A DNA stretch of 64,000 nt from Staphylococcus sp. NRL 16/872 (lineage in GTDB: Bacteria; Bacillota; Bacilli; Staphylococcales; Staphylococcaceae), in contig NZ_CP119327.1 of assembly GCF_022815905.2 (NCBI RefSeq), positions 1,984,001-2,048,000 of the forward strand, in the 5' to 3' direction. The notes under the pieces are model-generated. The model was not told where the DNA came from and did not search any database. It saw only the letters and a program-made list of their open reading frames with translations. Shown here one piece after another: positions 8,869 to 16,522 of the stretch. The position numbers and the translations under genes are program-made. Numbering within the stretch: position 1 is the stretch's first letter; every line of letters starts with the position of its first letter.

Positions 8869-9462
8869 TTATTTTAATTCTTCAATTGGATCTATTTTTT
8901 CAATATATTTAAATTTTTGATTATCATACTCAAATTTCAAAATATGGCAATTTCCTATAAAAACTTCTGATGCTGCAGTGTCACCAATCAGTGTTCTTAA
9001 AAAAGCTTGAATACCAGTGCCGTGGCTAACGGCTAAAACAGTTGAACCTACTGTCTCTTCCATCATCTTGTTTAAAGTTTGATTTAATCGTGTTTCCACA
9101 TCTTCTTTTGAATCACCTTCAAAAGCAACGAGACGATTTCCAAATAAATCGCTGTTATCCCACATAGCTGTTAATAAATCTACACTTTCACCTTCTAATA
9201 TACCAAAACTCCATTCTTTTAATCCCTTAGAACGTTGATATGGGATATTTGGCGCTACATTTTCTAATGTATCACAAGCTCGCTCAGAACTTGATGAATA
9301 CAAATTATCAAATTCAATGTTATGTTTTTTAAAGTATTGTCCTGCTGTTTGAGCCTGTGAAATCCCTAATTCAGTTAATGGAGAGTCACTTGCTCCTTGA
9401 ACTTTCCCTCTTAAATTAAACATTGTTTGACCATGTCTCATTAAATAAAGTGTTTTAGACAT
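8869..9462 (-). CDS. Histidine phosphatase family protein
   Basis: This 197-residue cytosolic enzyme has the phosphoglycerate-mutase-like catalytic motif LMRHGQT (phosphohistidine H10) and the second histidine in AVSHGTG near residue 147. SSSSERACDTLE is the third signature. It is a generic phosphatase of the branch-1 family; the substrate is not evident. It has its own divergent promoter region toward the small SigB-type gene and ends at the shared terminator. Confidence 0.88.
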   Translation of the reverse strand: MSKTLYLMRHGQTMFNLRGKVQGASDSPLTELGISQAQTAGQYFKKHNIEFDNLYSSSSERACDTLENVAPNIPYQRSKGLKEWSFGILEGESVDLLTAMWDNSDLFGNRLVAFEGDSKEDVETRLNQTLNKMMEETVGSTVLAVSHGTGIQAFLRTLIGDTAASEVFIGNCHILKFEYDNQKFKYIEKIDPIEELK

Positions 9463-9498
9463 TTACTACACCTCAATTTTTTATTTTTGAAAATAAAA

Positions 9499-9558
9499 GA
9501 GATCTGGACTAAAGCATTTAGAATTTTCTAGCGTATAAATTCTTTACGTCTCAGCCTC
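9499..9558. repeat. Intergenic hairpin with 16-17-nt arms
   Basis: Arms GAGATCTGGACTAAAG and CTTTACGTCTCAGCCTC pair with few mismatches, and AGAATTT/AAATTCT pair inside. It lies between divergently transcribed genes, so it is not a simple terminator. It belongs to the same style of GAG-CTGGGAC intergenic elements seen in staphylococci. Confidence 0.6.
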
Positions 9559-9672
9559 ATTTAATCCACTAATGTTAAATTTGGTTATATCTCAAAACTT
9601 TATAATTAAATAATATTATACATTAATTTCATAATTCTCAAAAATAATATAAGGTAAAAAATTAATTATGTA

Positions 9673-9697
9673 GTTTAATTCCTATTATGGTGGGTAT
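9673..9697 (+). promoter_or_regulatory. Sigma-B-type promoter
   Basis: GTTTAA, a 13-nt spacer and GGGTAT match the sigma-B consensus at every position, 42 nt before the ATG of the small gene at 9739. This is the best promoter match of this class in the window. Confidence 0.8.
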
Positions 9698-9738
9698 AAA
9701 TTAATAATGGATTTACAATCACTAAAGGAGTGTTAATT

Positions 9739-9981
9739 ATGAGCAATCATAATGAATATAGTTATGTTAATCCTAATAAAGTCTCATTAGAGTGGGAATG
9801 TTTTATTATAAGTAAATCTGATATGTTACGAGATGGAGTTCCATGTGAACTTATCAATTCATGGATGGATAAGAATATTATTCAGCCATTTTCTATAAGA
9901 GGTAATGAGATTAATTTTAAAACAAAAGATGTATGGAAAGCACTAAATACACAAAATTGGTATAACGCACATTCAAATTAA
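9739..9981 (+). CDS. Small HTH-like hypothetical protein under a sigma-B promoter
   Basis: The 80-residue protein is not a family I can name. Residues 25-72 ([16 protein letters not shown] ... [10 protein letters not shown]) resemble the winged HTH of MerR/excisionase-type proteins, where 'xxWIDKGLL...DLxxFL' is the usual pattern; this is inference. ATG 9739 follows AAAGGAG; a GTG at 9730 overlaps that site and is rejected. A perfect sigma-B promoter upstream suggests a general-stress gene. Its stop overlaps the 3' end of the convergent YozE-family gene by 9 bp. Confidence 0.7.
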   Translation: MSNHNEYSYVNPNKVSLEWECFIISKSDMLRDGVPCELINSWMDKNIIQPFSIRGNEINFKTKDVWKALNTQNWYNAHSN

Positions 9982-10176
9982 TTTATACAGACTAATTGCA
10001 CGATTGGCGCTTTCAATTAGCTGATGGTCGACATAATTTGACATAACATAAGCTCTAATCGCTTTATTGTTATATTCATGTTTTGGAAAATCGTGATCGT
10101 TCACTATATATTTTGCTAAACATCCAAGAGGTGTATCGTCATTAATAAAACCAATAACAAAATCATAAAATGTCAT
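9973..10176 (-). CDS. YozE-family (SAM-like fold) protein
   Basis: This 67-residue protein matches the YozE family pattern: TFYDFV at the N-terminus, [14 protein letters not shown] in the middle and a C-terminal helix. The family has a sterile-alpha-motif-like helical fold and no established function in staphylococci. A ribosome-binding site GAGGAGGG lies 6 nt upstream. It is convergent with, and overlaps, the small HTH-like gene. Confidence 0.75.
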   Translation of the reverse strand: MTFYDFVIGFINDDTPLGCLAKYIVNDHDFPKHEYNNKAIRAYVMSNYVDHQLIESANRAISLYKLI

Positions 10177-10732
10177 AATTACCCTCCTCAGTTTAATCTT
10201 TTTTTATTGTTTTAAAGTTTTCATATTTAATAATATTGTAATCCTATAAGAAAACTCAAGTTTTACAGTTTAACTTATATCCAACTATTGATGTAATATA
10301 ATTATTGATATTATGTAATTGATTATCATGATTAATATATTGTGTAATAATTAATTGTCCATTTAAAAATATTAAACCACGTAACTTTTAAATAATCACT
10401 ATATTATTTTAATGATTATCTTATTTTTTCACAAATGTGACAAATTTGTGAATTTTTGTAGCGATTTGTCAATTTTTCCTTATTTTAGACATTCTTTTTA
10501 ATTAAAATTGTATTTTTAACATAATTTATTTATTTGATGTTGTGTCATATTACTGTTAACCAAGCTTAAATGTCTTAGTTGACAGTTTTTTATTTCACTT
10601 TATTAGCAATTTTTGACAAAAGTAAGAAATTATAGAAATGATATGTATTTTAAATAAGTAGTCAGTTTGCCCACCACTTATTTAATGATATGATTAGAAT
10701 AATGAATTTATTAAATTATAGAGGTGGCACCC
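10177..10732. other. AT-rich non-coding region of 556 bp upstream of three plus-strand genes
   Basis: No open reading frame with a plausible ribosome-binding site is visible. The stretch is very AT-rich and carries several TTGACA-like hexamers (10578-10583, 10613-10618) and one strong dyad (separate entry). I cannot place a confident -10. It is long for a simple promoter and may hold a small RNA or a complex operator region. Confidence 0.5.
10428..10452. promoter_or_regulatory. Perfect 9-7-9 dyad, possible operator
   Basis: TTCACAAAT, seven bases, then ATTTGTGAA. The symmetry is exact. The half-sites are the inverse order of a Rex box (TTGTGAA...TTCACAA), so it is not a canonical Rex site. 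It lacks a T-tract and no gene ends near it, so it is more likely a protein-binding site than a terminator. Confidence 0.45.
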
Positions 10733-10990
10733 ATGAATTCGAGCAAACTATTTTGGTTTAATATTGTTATGACAATAGCGTTTTTAGGGTTTAATATTAT
10801 AGTCACCTACTATCCTAAATTAGATGATTTTTTCTGGCTTATTCCTGGTTTAATAGTTAGTAGTGTCACTATCATTATTAGCTTAAGTACTGCGACTATT
10901 TGTAAAAACCTTATAAGCGAAGTTATTTTTCTAATTAATATAGTTTTATTGCTATATTACGTATATCCAATAATATACAATTTCTTTTAA
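10733..10990 (+). CDS. Small hypothetical membrane protein
   Basis: This 85-residue protein has three predicted membrane helices (about residues 6-25, 34-52 and 60-82) and almost no soluble part. ATG 10733 follows AGAGGTGG at 6 nt; the alternative GTG at 10724 lies in the ribosome-binding site. It is first in a tight run of three plus-strand genes ending in a papain-like hydrolase. I do not recognise a family. Confidence 0.7.
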   Translation: MNSSKLFWFNIVMTIAFLGFNIIVTYYPKLDDFFWLIPGLIVSSVTIIISLSTATICKNLISEVIFLINIVLLLYYVYPIIYNFF

Positions 10991-11015
10991 AATCCAGTTA
11001 CAGGAGGCTTGAAAT

Positions 11016-11204
11016 ATGAGTACGCATTTAACCATTCTACTATGGCTAGGTATTTTCTTCGTGATAGCAGCCTCAATTATATTAGGTCTGTTGCTTAAAT
11101 CTAAAAAAGATGAACGTAAAGAATCATATCTAGGGTTCACAGTAGTATTCTATATCTTTGGTTTTGCTTTACTAATATATGTATTAATCTTTGGTATTTT
11201 ATAG
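11016..11204 (+). CDS. Small hypothetical membrane protein
   Basis: This 62-residue protein has two predicted helices (about residues 5-27 and 40-61) joined by a short basic loop KSKKDERKES, so the loop is expected inside the cell. A clear ribosome-binding site, CAGGAGG, lies upstream. It lies 25 bp after the previous membrane gene and is probably cotranscribed with it. The family is unknown. Confidence 0.7.
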   Translation: MSTHLTILLWLGIFFVIAASIILGLLLKSKKDERKESYLGFTVVFYIFGFALLIYVLIFGIL

Positions 11205-11296
11205 TTAAAGTTAATTAAGAAATCTAAAACTGTATCTTATTTCTTCCTTAATTTAGATGACTTACAACTTAACGTACATAACTGAGGAGAGTTGAA

Positions 11297-11872
11297 GTGA
11301 CAATCAATCAACACTTTATTTTCAAAATTTTTTCTATTGTATTAATAGTAATTTTAGCCTCTCATCCTTTTGCTCAAGCTAATACTTTAACAACCTCATC
11401 TACTAAAGATGATAACTTCAAACTACAGCCTGGAGACATTATTTTAACTAAGGGACCTGTGTTATTTGGATTCTTTGGTCATTCTAGTATCGCGCTTAAT
11501 CATGACACTGTATTACAAATTGAAGGGCCTGGGCAGAAACCTATTACTGAATCATTTGACTCATTTAAAGAACGTTTCGGAGAAGGTAAAAATGACTGGA
11601 TTAAAGTATATCGATGTTCTAAAGCTGGAGCTGGTCAAAAAGCGGCTAATTGGGCATCTCAACATTACAAAGATAGTGATAAGACTTATTTAGTCACACT
11701 CAATCCTAAAAGTGAACGTTTTACTTATTGCACAAAAATTATCTATCAAGCTTATAAATATGGGGTTAATAAGAATGCAGTTAATGATCAAGGTTTACTC
11801 ATCATCTCACCTTATGCCCTAGTAGATAATTTTACAGAGGCTTATCAACTTAAATTAGTTAAAACATATTAA
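11297..11872 (+). CDS. Secreted YiiX/YebB-like permuted NlpC/P60 cysteine hydrolase
   Basis: This 191-residue exported protein has a signal peptide ending near AQA-28. After the LQPGDIILTKG strand comes GHSS with His62, and later FTYCTK with Cys145. Histidine before cysteine is the order of the circularly permuted papain-like NlpC/P60 family (YiiX/YebB). Such proteins are amidases or peptidases acting on cell wall or lipid-linked substrates; the substrate here is unknown. The start is GTG with GAGGAG 7 nt upstream. It ends a three-gene run with two small membrane proteins. Confidence 0.78.
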   Translation: MTINQHFIFKIFSIVLIVILASHPFAQANTLTTSSTKDDNFKLQPGDIILTKGPVLFGFFGHSSIALNHDTVLQIEGPGQKPITESFDSFKERFGEGKNDWIKVYRCSKAGAGQKAANWASQHYKDSDKTYLVTLNPKSERFTYCTKIIYQAYKYGVNKNAVNDQGLLIISPYALVDNFTEAYQLKLVKTY

Positions 11873-11885
11873 ATAATAAAATTAA

Positions 11886-11926
11886 GCGAGAAGAACTCAT
11901 AGATGGTTTCTTCTCGCCTTTTTATT
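11886..11926 (+). terminator. Terminator of the hydrolase gene
   Basis: The perfect 10-bp stem GCGAGAAGAA/TTCTTCTCGC is followed by a T-tract. Confidence 0.9.
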
Positions 11927-11970
11927 TGATCGATCTCTTCGAATAATGCTAGTCAATCTGCTTGTGATAA

Positions 11971-12207
11971 TTAGACTGTTTCTTTAAAGTAATTAACAAA
12001 ATGTTCATTTTCCTCTAATAAATCAATATAAGAAATAGAACTAAACGGGATGATGCGCGTACAATTTTTAAGAGGATAGATAATAATTTCATTTTCATAA
12101 TCTAAATGAATATCATTTTCCAATACCATTTTCTTTGAACCTACAACCACGGCAATAGCTTTAAAATCCTCGTTTTCAAAGTATCTTTTTAGTAAGTTTT
12201 TATTCAT
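11971..12207 (-). CDS. Hypothetical protein
   Basis: The 78-residue protein has no motif I recognise. It is predicted soluble, acidic toward the C-terminus, and probably mostly beta structure (AIAVVVGSKKMVLE, NEIIIYPL, CTRIIPFSSISYIDLLE). The ribosome-binding site is AGGATGTG, a moderate match, and the ATG is clear. It stands alone on the minus strand. Confidence 0.6.
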   Translation of the reverse strand: MNKNLLKRYFENEDFKAIAVVVGSKKMVLENDIHLDYENEIIIYPLKNCTRIIPFSSISYIDLLEENEHFVNYFKETV

Positions 12208-12391
12208 CTTATATCACATCCTATTCACTTAATATTTATCACACTTATGTAAATAAACAGTGACTTAAATGTATAAATAAAGTAAAGTTCTATGTTTATA
12301 TTATATTTATCATTTTATAAATGTTAGTTTTCTAATTCTTGCAATAAACGCCTATATTACAAGATTGTTTTCAAATGATTACAATTAATTT

Positions 12392-13000
12392 TTATTTCAA
12401 TTCTTTTCTCATTTGATATAAATGATATGGAGGATGATCGATGTTCCCAACTATTTCAAAACCCTGCTTTTTATACAATCTTATTGCTTTATCATTATCT
12501 TTCACTACAGTAAGAGAGAGTTTCTTAAATCCATGTTCAATCGCTTGTTGTTTAGCATAATCTAATAATTTCCCTCCTATGCCTTTACCTCTAGCATCAG
12601 GCATAGTAGCTAACATACTAATATGATATTCATCTTCTTGTCCCTCTTCCATTGAGACAAGTGCATAGAAACGTTTGGGGTGTTTAGCAATTGAAATAAA
12701 TGGTTTTAACTTATTCATTGAAATAATTTGAAGTACAGTTGGTGTCATTGCTTTTTCAATTTGTTCGAGAGGTGCACATGTAATGGCACCTAGAACTTTC
12801 TCATCTTGCATCGCCACAAATGAGAACTCATGACTAAATCGATTTGCTCGATTTTTCCATAATTTTTGTAAATCCGCTTCAATTTCTTTTTCATTTGTCT
12901 TTCCTAAGATGACCTCAGCCATATCATCTATTGCTGCATAAGTCAGTTGTCCACCTTCTTGATGTTGAGGACGTCCCTTTTCAATATGTATATCACTCAT
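12392..13000 (-). CDS. GNAT-family N-acetyltransferase
   Basis: The 202-residue protein has a clear GNAT acetyl-CoA motif, MLATMPDARGKGIGGKLLDYA, around residues 130-150 (Q/RxxGxG/A as ARGKGIGG), and the final VVKDNDKAIRLYKKQGFE motif. ATG 13000 follows GGAGGTAATTAT, so I reject the 21 upstream codons. The substrate is unknown; the overall shape is like YitH/RimI-type enzymes acting on small molecules or proteins. Confidence 0.85.
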   Translation of the reverse strand: MSDIHIEKGRPQHQEGGQLTYAAIDDMAEVILGKTNEKEIEADLQKLWKNRANRFSHEFSFVAMQDEKVLGAITCAPLEQIEKAMTPTVLQIISMNKLKPFISIAKHPKRFYALVSMEEGQEDEYHISMLATMPDARGKGIGGKLLDYAKQQAIEHGFKKLSLTVVKDNDKAIRLYKKQGFEIVGNIDHPPYHLYQMRKELK

Positions 13001-13145
13001 ATAATTACCTCCTACCATACTATTTACTTTCTTTTTTAAAATAAACAATATTTGTGCTATCAAAATAGTTAATATATAATAAACAATTATTTAAATTAAC
13101 AAAAATTATTTGGCACTTTTAAAAAATTCACTAAGGAGACCTATC

Positions 13146-13892
13146 ATGAAAAAAAGAAATAATTGGTACTCTAAATTATATTATATATTTCTCACTACAG
13201 TTATCATTATAACAATTATTATTTCTTTCATTATTTATAAAACACATAAAGAGCAATCATCCTCTTCATTGGATTATTATTCAAGTTTTAATGATTTAGC
13301 AAAACACACTACGAAAGGTAAAGATTGGGGCATTCTTACTAAAAATCGTAAAGACGACCGTATATTAGTAACTGCTATACATGGTGGTGGCATTGAACCT
13401 GGAACTACTGAATTAGCTAGACGTATTGCAAATATTGGTAAATATGATTTCTATTCTTTCGAGGGGCGTCTTCCTGAACACAATGAAAAGTTGCATATTA
13501 CTTCAACTGTATTCAATGAACCTATTCTTGAAAAAATGTTAAAACATACCGATGAAACTATTTCTATTCATGGCTATGCTGGCGAGGATCCTGTGGTTTA
13601 CGTAGGTGGGCAAGATAAAAAACTAGCCAAGTCTATAACACACTCTCTCGAAGATAAAGGTTTTACTGTTCAAAAGAGTCCCAAAGGTGTGGAGGCCACT
13701 TCTTCAGATAATATTATTAACAGAGACGATGAAGAATCAGGTGTACAACTTGAATTAACCACTGGACAAAGAGCTTTATTTTTCAAAAATAATAATTTGA
13801 ACCAGGAAACTAGAAGTAACTCTGACAATTATACAAAGACATTTTATAAGTTTGCAAAAGCTGTTAATAAAGGAATTAAAGACGCTCAATAG
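13146..13892 (+). CDS. Membrane-anchored poly-gamma-glutamate hydrolase-like protein
   Basis: The 248-residue protein has one N-terminal membrane helix (about 13-31) and an extracellular domain with AIHGGGIEPGTTELA (His79, Glu84), a second IHGY (His142) and GVQLELTTGQR near residue 200. These are the zinc-binding and conserved motifs of the phage-type gamma-PGA hydrolase family (PghP-like), which cleaves poly-gamma-glutamate. ATG 13146 follows AAGGAG. Some coagulase-negative staphylococci make a poly-gamma-glutamate capsule, so a self-processing role is possible; no cap gene is in this window. Confidence 0.75.
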   Translation: MKKRNNWYSKLYYIFLTTVIIITIIISFIIYKTHKEQSSSSLDYYSSFNDLAKHTTKGKDWGILTKNRKDDRILVTAIHGGGIEPGTTELARRIANIGKYDFYSFEGRLPEHNEKLHITSTVFNEPILEKMLKHTDETISIHGYAGEDPVVYVGGQDKKLAKSITHSLEDKGFTVQKSPKGVEATSSDNIINRDDEESGVQLELTTGQRALFFKNNNLNQETRSNSDNYTKTFYKFAKAVNKGIKDAQ

Positions 13893-13927
13893 TGAAAATA
13901 TTCACTATTAACATTTAATGAAATTAG

Positions 13928-13954
13928 GTTTTCTATTAGGTGAAAATTGGGTAT
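13928..13954 (+). promoter_or_regulatory. Possible sigma-B-type promoter
   Basis: GTTTTC, 15 nt, then GGGTAT, 30 nt before the next ATG. The -10 is perfect, but the -35 is only partly matched and the spacer is long. Confidence 0.45.
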
Positions 13955-13983
13955 AAATAACTATTATTAAGGGAGGAATTGCA

Positions 13984-14271
13984 ATGTTAGACGATTTTAC
14001 GAAAGAACAAAAATATACCGTTGCTAAGTTTTATAAACTGTATATGGAACGGTCTAACAGTGGGCAAAGTGAAGCAGAAGCAAATGATTTTAAAGATAGT
14101 ATCACTGCCCAAGATGATTACTTTTGCGATAGAGAATACAGTGATTTCTTAGAGAACTGTAAAGTCCTTATTGACCATGGTTATTTAGAGGGCGACATAT
14201 CGGCAGATAGAATTGATAATATTAAAGTAACTGATAAAACTTTTACTGAAATTGAAAGAAGCTTTAGTTAA
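13984..14271 (+). CDS. Hypothetical winged-helix-like protein
   Basis: This 95-residue soluble, acidic protein has a C-terminal half (FLENCKVLIDHGYLEGDI ... IKVTDKTFTEIE) that resembles the YjcQ-type small winged-helix fold seen in phage-associated proteins. That is a weak pattern match. The ribosome-binding site GGGAGG is strong, and a possible sigma-B promoter lies upstream. A hairpin terminator follows the stop directly. Confidence 0.65.
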   Translation: MLDDFTKEQKYTVAKFYKLYMERSNSGQSEAEANDFKDSITAQDDYFCDREYSDFLENCKVLIDHGYLEGDISADRIDNIKVTDKTFTEIERSFS

Positions 14272-14278
14272 ATACTTG

Positions 14279-14312
14279 CTACGTTAGAGCAATACTAACG
14301 TAGTTTTATTTT
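14279..14312 (+). terminator. Terminator
   Basis: The perfect stem CTACGTTAG/CTAACGTAG is followed by TTTTATTTT. Confidence 0.88.
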
Positions 14313-14330
14313 GATTGAAAAGGTGAGCAC

Positions 14331-14552
14331 ATGTCTAATTGGAAAATCAATAATCATTCACAGAGAAAATTTATGATCCAAGAAAATGATCAAGAAATAT
14401 CAATCGTTGAGCCATCAACAAACGAAACCTTTCGTATTTTAGCAGAGATAAATCTTAAATTAAGTAAAGATTATACTAAAATATATGACGATAAGTTATT
14501 TGTATCTGCTAACATTGAGGATAAAGAACTTAATATCTTTGATAAATCCTAA
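14331..14552 (+). CDS. Small hypothetical protein
   Basis: The 73-residue soluble protein has no recognised family. It starts MSNWKINNHSQ and seems mainly beta. The ribosome-binding site is AAAGGTGAG. It directly follows a terminator, so it needs its own promoter, which I cannot see clearly. Confidence 0.55.
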   Translation: MSNWKINNHSQRKFMIQENDQEISIVEPSTNETFRILAEINLKLSKDYTKIYDDKLFVSANIEDKELNIFDKS

Positions 14553-14707
14553 ACATACTCATATAAACTAAGAAAACGTTAGTTTATTAACAAATGATTT
14601 ACATAATCTTTTAAAAAATAATTAGATGTTAATTACACATTAATATTTATTATTTGATAAGTATAGTACAATATAACTAATGTCTTAAAATTTAATGGAG
14701 GTACAGT

Positions 14708-15544
14708 ATGGATAAAGCGCTATTTTACATAGGCATGATATTATTATTTATAGCTTTTATAATAATATTATTTGCTATCATCGCGGTATTTAAAAACAAG
14801 AGTTATTTAAAATACTTTGCAATGGCTATTACTATCATTTTACTAAGTATGCTTGCATTAGGTCTTCATAAAGTAATCGAAGGTAATAACCCATCAGCTA
14901 CTGAATCTACACAAACAAAAGAACATAAAACAGATGATAAAAAGTCAGCAAAAAACAAAGACAATAAAAAAGATAAAGATGAAGATAAGGATAAGAACAA
15001 GGATAAAAAAGATAAAGAAGACAAAGACAGCAAAAAAGATGAGGACAACAATAATAATAATACTGACAATCAATCAACTGAAGAAGACCAAAATAATGAA
15101 GACAATAATAATGTAATTAATGAACAACAAGAGCAAGAAAATCAACAACAAGAGCAAGCTCCTGAGCAGCCTCAACAACCAGCAGAACAACCGTCAACTG
15201 ATCAACCTCAAACTAACAATCAAGAGCCAGCCTATAATAATGGCAATAATCAAGATAACATGCAACGTAACGATACAACGAATAATCAAAATAATATGAA
15301 TGACAATATTAACGGTGCTCAATCTGATAACCAAACAAATGGTACAACTAATGACAACAATACAACTGATAATGGTAACAACACTGGTGGACAAGGTACT
15401 AATAACAACGCTAATGGTCAAACTGATAATGTAGAAACTTATTCAGCCAATAATGATCAATCAGGAGAGGCAGAACAAGGACAAAAGCAAGATAATGGAG
15501 CAGCTGAGACAGGCGCTCAAAATGAAAATATGGGTAATCAATAA
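14708..15544 (+). CDS. Membrane protein with Lys/Asp-rich and Asn/Gln-rich low-complexity domain
   Basis: Two N-terminal membrane helices (about residues 4-28 and 34-55) are followed by a Lys/Asp/Glu-rich stretch (residues 70-110) and then an Asn/Gln/Thr-rich tail to residue 278. There is no LPXTG motif or catalytic motif. The design matches the gene at 31683-32498: anchor, charged spacer, polar disordered tail. Such tails could span the wall or bind its polymers, but function is unknown. The DNA is A-rich and repetitive, so length variation between strains is likely. The ribosome-binding site is GGAGG and a terminator follows. Confidence 0.75.
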   Translation: MDKALFYIGMILLFIAFIIILFAIIAVFKNKSYLKYFAMAITIILLSMLALGLHKVIEGNNPSATESTQTKEHKTDDKKSAKNKDNKKDKDEDKDKNKDKKDKEDKDSKKDEDNNNNNTDNQSTEEDQNNEDNNNVINEQQEQENQQQEQAPEQPQQPAEQPSTDQPQTNNQEPAYNNGNNQDNMQRNDTTNNQNNMNDNINGAQSDNQTNGTTNDNNTTDNGNNTGGQGTNNNANGQTDNVETYSANNDQSGEAEQGQKQDNGAAETGAQNENMGNQ

Positions 15545-15549
15545 AAAAG

Positions 15550-15576
15550 CAGATAGGCCATGCCTATCTGTTTTTT
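15550..15576 (+). terminator. Terminator
   Basis: The perfect stem CAGATAGG/CCTATCTG is followed by six T, immediately after the low-complexity membrane protein gene. Confidence 0.93.
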
Positions 15577-15710
15577 CATAATTTGTGGCAATTCCACTAA
15601 TTTTCATAATATCTATTGAATAATAATAAATATATGCCATACTAAAAATATAATTATTTAAATTTCACAAAATTTCAAATTTTAAAACATTAAATACAAA
15701 GGGTGATAAC

Positions 15711-15887
15711 ATGAAAAAAGTAGCGTTTTTATTACTTTCAAGTTTCTTATTATTAGGTGCATGTAGCAGTCATGATAATTCAACTAAAGACGTGAAAGAA
15801 AGTACACATAAAAAAGACAATCCAAAAGCACATAAAAGCTCTGGTAATTCAGATCGTACAGATGGTAAAAAAATCGATAAACACTAA
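15711..15887 (+). CDS. Small lipoprotein of 58 residues
   Basis: ATG 15711 follows AAAGGGTGATAAC and opens 58 codons. The N-terminus is MKK, a Leu-rich core and the lipobox LLGAC, so Cys18 is the predicted lipidated residue, followed by SSHDNS. The mature part is only about 40 residues, very hydrophilic, rich in Lys, His and Ser (KKDNPKAHKSS). It is exported and anchored in the membrane; function is unknown. It lies 40 bp before the left end of the IS element, which may have cut away downstream sequence. Confidence 0.75.
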   Translation: MKKVAFLLLSSFLLLGACSSHDNSTKDVKESTHKKDNPKAHKSSGNSDRTDGKKIDKH

Positions 15888-15982
15888 ACTATCGAAACAA
15901 AGATAACCATTACTATTTAATCAACTTTGATGTGCACCCCAAAAGTTAGACTTAAAATCTAATTTTATGGGGTGCGTTTTTT

Positions 15983-16522
15983 ATGGGTAAACACTACAAA
16001 TATGAAATCAAATACAAAATAGTCCAAGAATATTTACAAGGTGAATTAAGTTATAAAAGATCGGCAGAAAAATATAATCTATCTAATGAATCCTTGATAA
16101 AAATATGGGTTAATCAATATTTGGAATTTGGACCCGAAGGGCTAGATAAAAAGCTACAGAAAAAAGTATATTCTAGAGATTTTAAGGTATCTGTTTTAAG
16201 ATTTAGACAAGAAAATAAGTTATCTTACCGAGAAACAGCTAACCACTTTAAAATTTCTAATTCAGCTATGTTGGCCGCTTGGCAACGCAATTTTGATGAA
16301 GAAGGAATTCTTGGTTTAGATAACAAACAGAGAGGACGGCCTTCTAAAATGAAAAGAAAACAATCATCAATTAAACGAAACGACTCGCCATTAAAAGAAA
16401 GTGAACGTGAAGAATTAGAAAGACTTAGAAATGAAAATGAAATGTTGAAAGCAGGTATTGCTTATCAAAAAAAGTTACAAAGCTTGACCCAACGTTACGC
16501 AACCAAACATCCGAAAAAGTAA
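15983..16522 (+). CDS. IS3-family transposase OrfA
   Basis: The 179-residue protein has two helix-turn-helix units (about residues 10-45 and 65-105: YKRSAEKYNLS and YRETANHFKIS) and a C-terminal leucine-zipper-like coiled coil (SEREELERLRNENEMLKAG). This is the DNA-binding half of an IS150-type transposase. The A AAA AAG heptamer at 16468-16474 would shift some ribosomes into the orfB frame. It is intact here. Confidence 0.9.
   Translation: MGKHYKYEIKYKIVQEYLQGELSYKRSAEKYNLSNESLIKIWVNQYLEFGPEGLDKKLQKKVYSRDFKVSVLRFRQENKLSYRETANHFKISNSAMLAAWQRNFDEEGILGLDNKQRGRPSKMKRKQSSIKRNDSPLKESEREELERLRNENEMLKAGIAYQKKLQSLTQRYATKHPKK
16468..16474 (+). other. Programmed -1 frameshift heptamer of the IS element
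   Basis: A AAA AAG, in the correct zero-frame phasing (codons caa aaa aag), lies 48 nt before the orfA stop. It is the standard IS3-family signal to make the OrfAB fusion. Confidence 0.85.

Noticed and set aside
10428..10452. Rex-binding site
   Set aside because: The half-sites occur in the inverse order (TTCACAA before TTGTGAA) with a 7-bp centre, unlike the Rex consensus.
14934..15116. 60-codon frame inside the Lys/Asp-rich block
   Set aside because: It is a frame shadow of the low-complexity A-rich repeat, with no own start signal.
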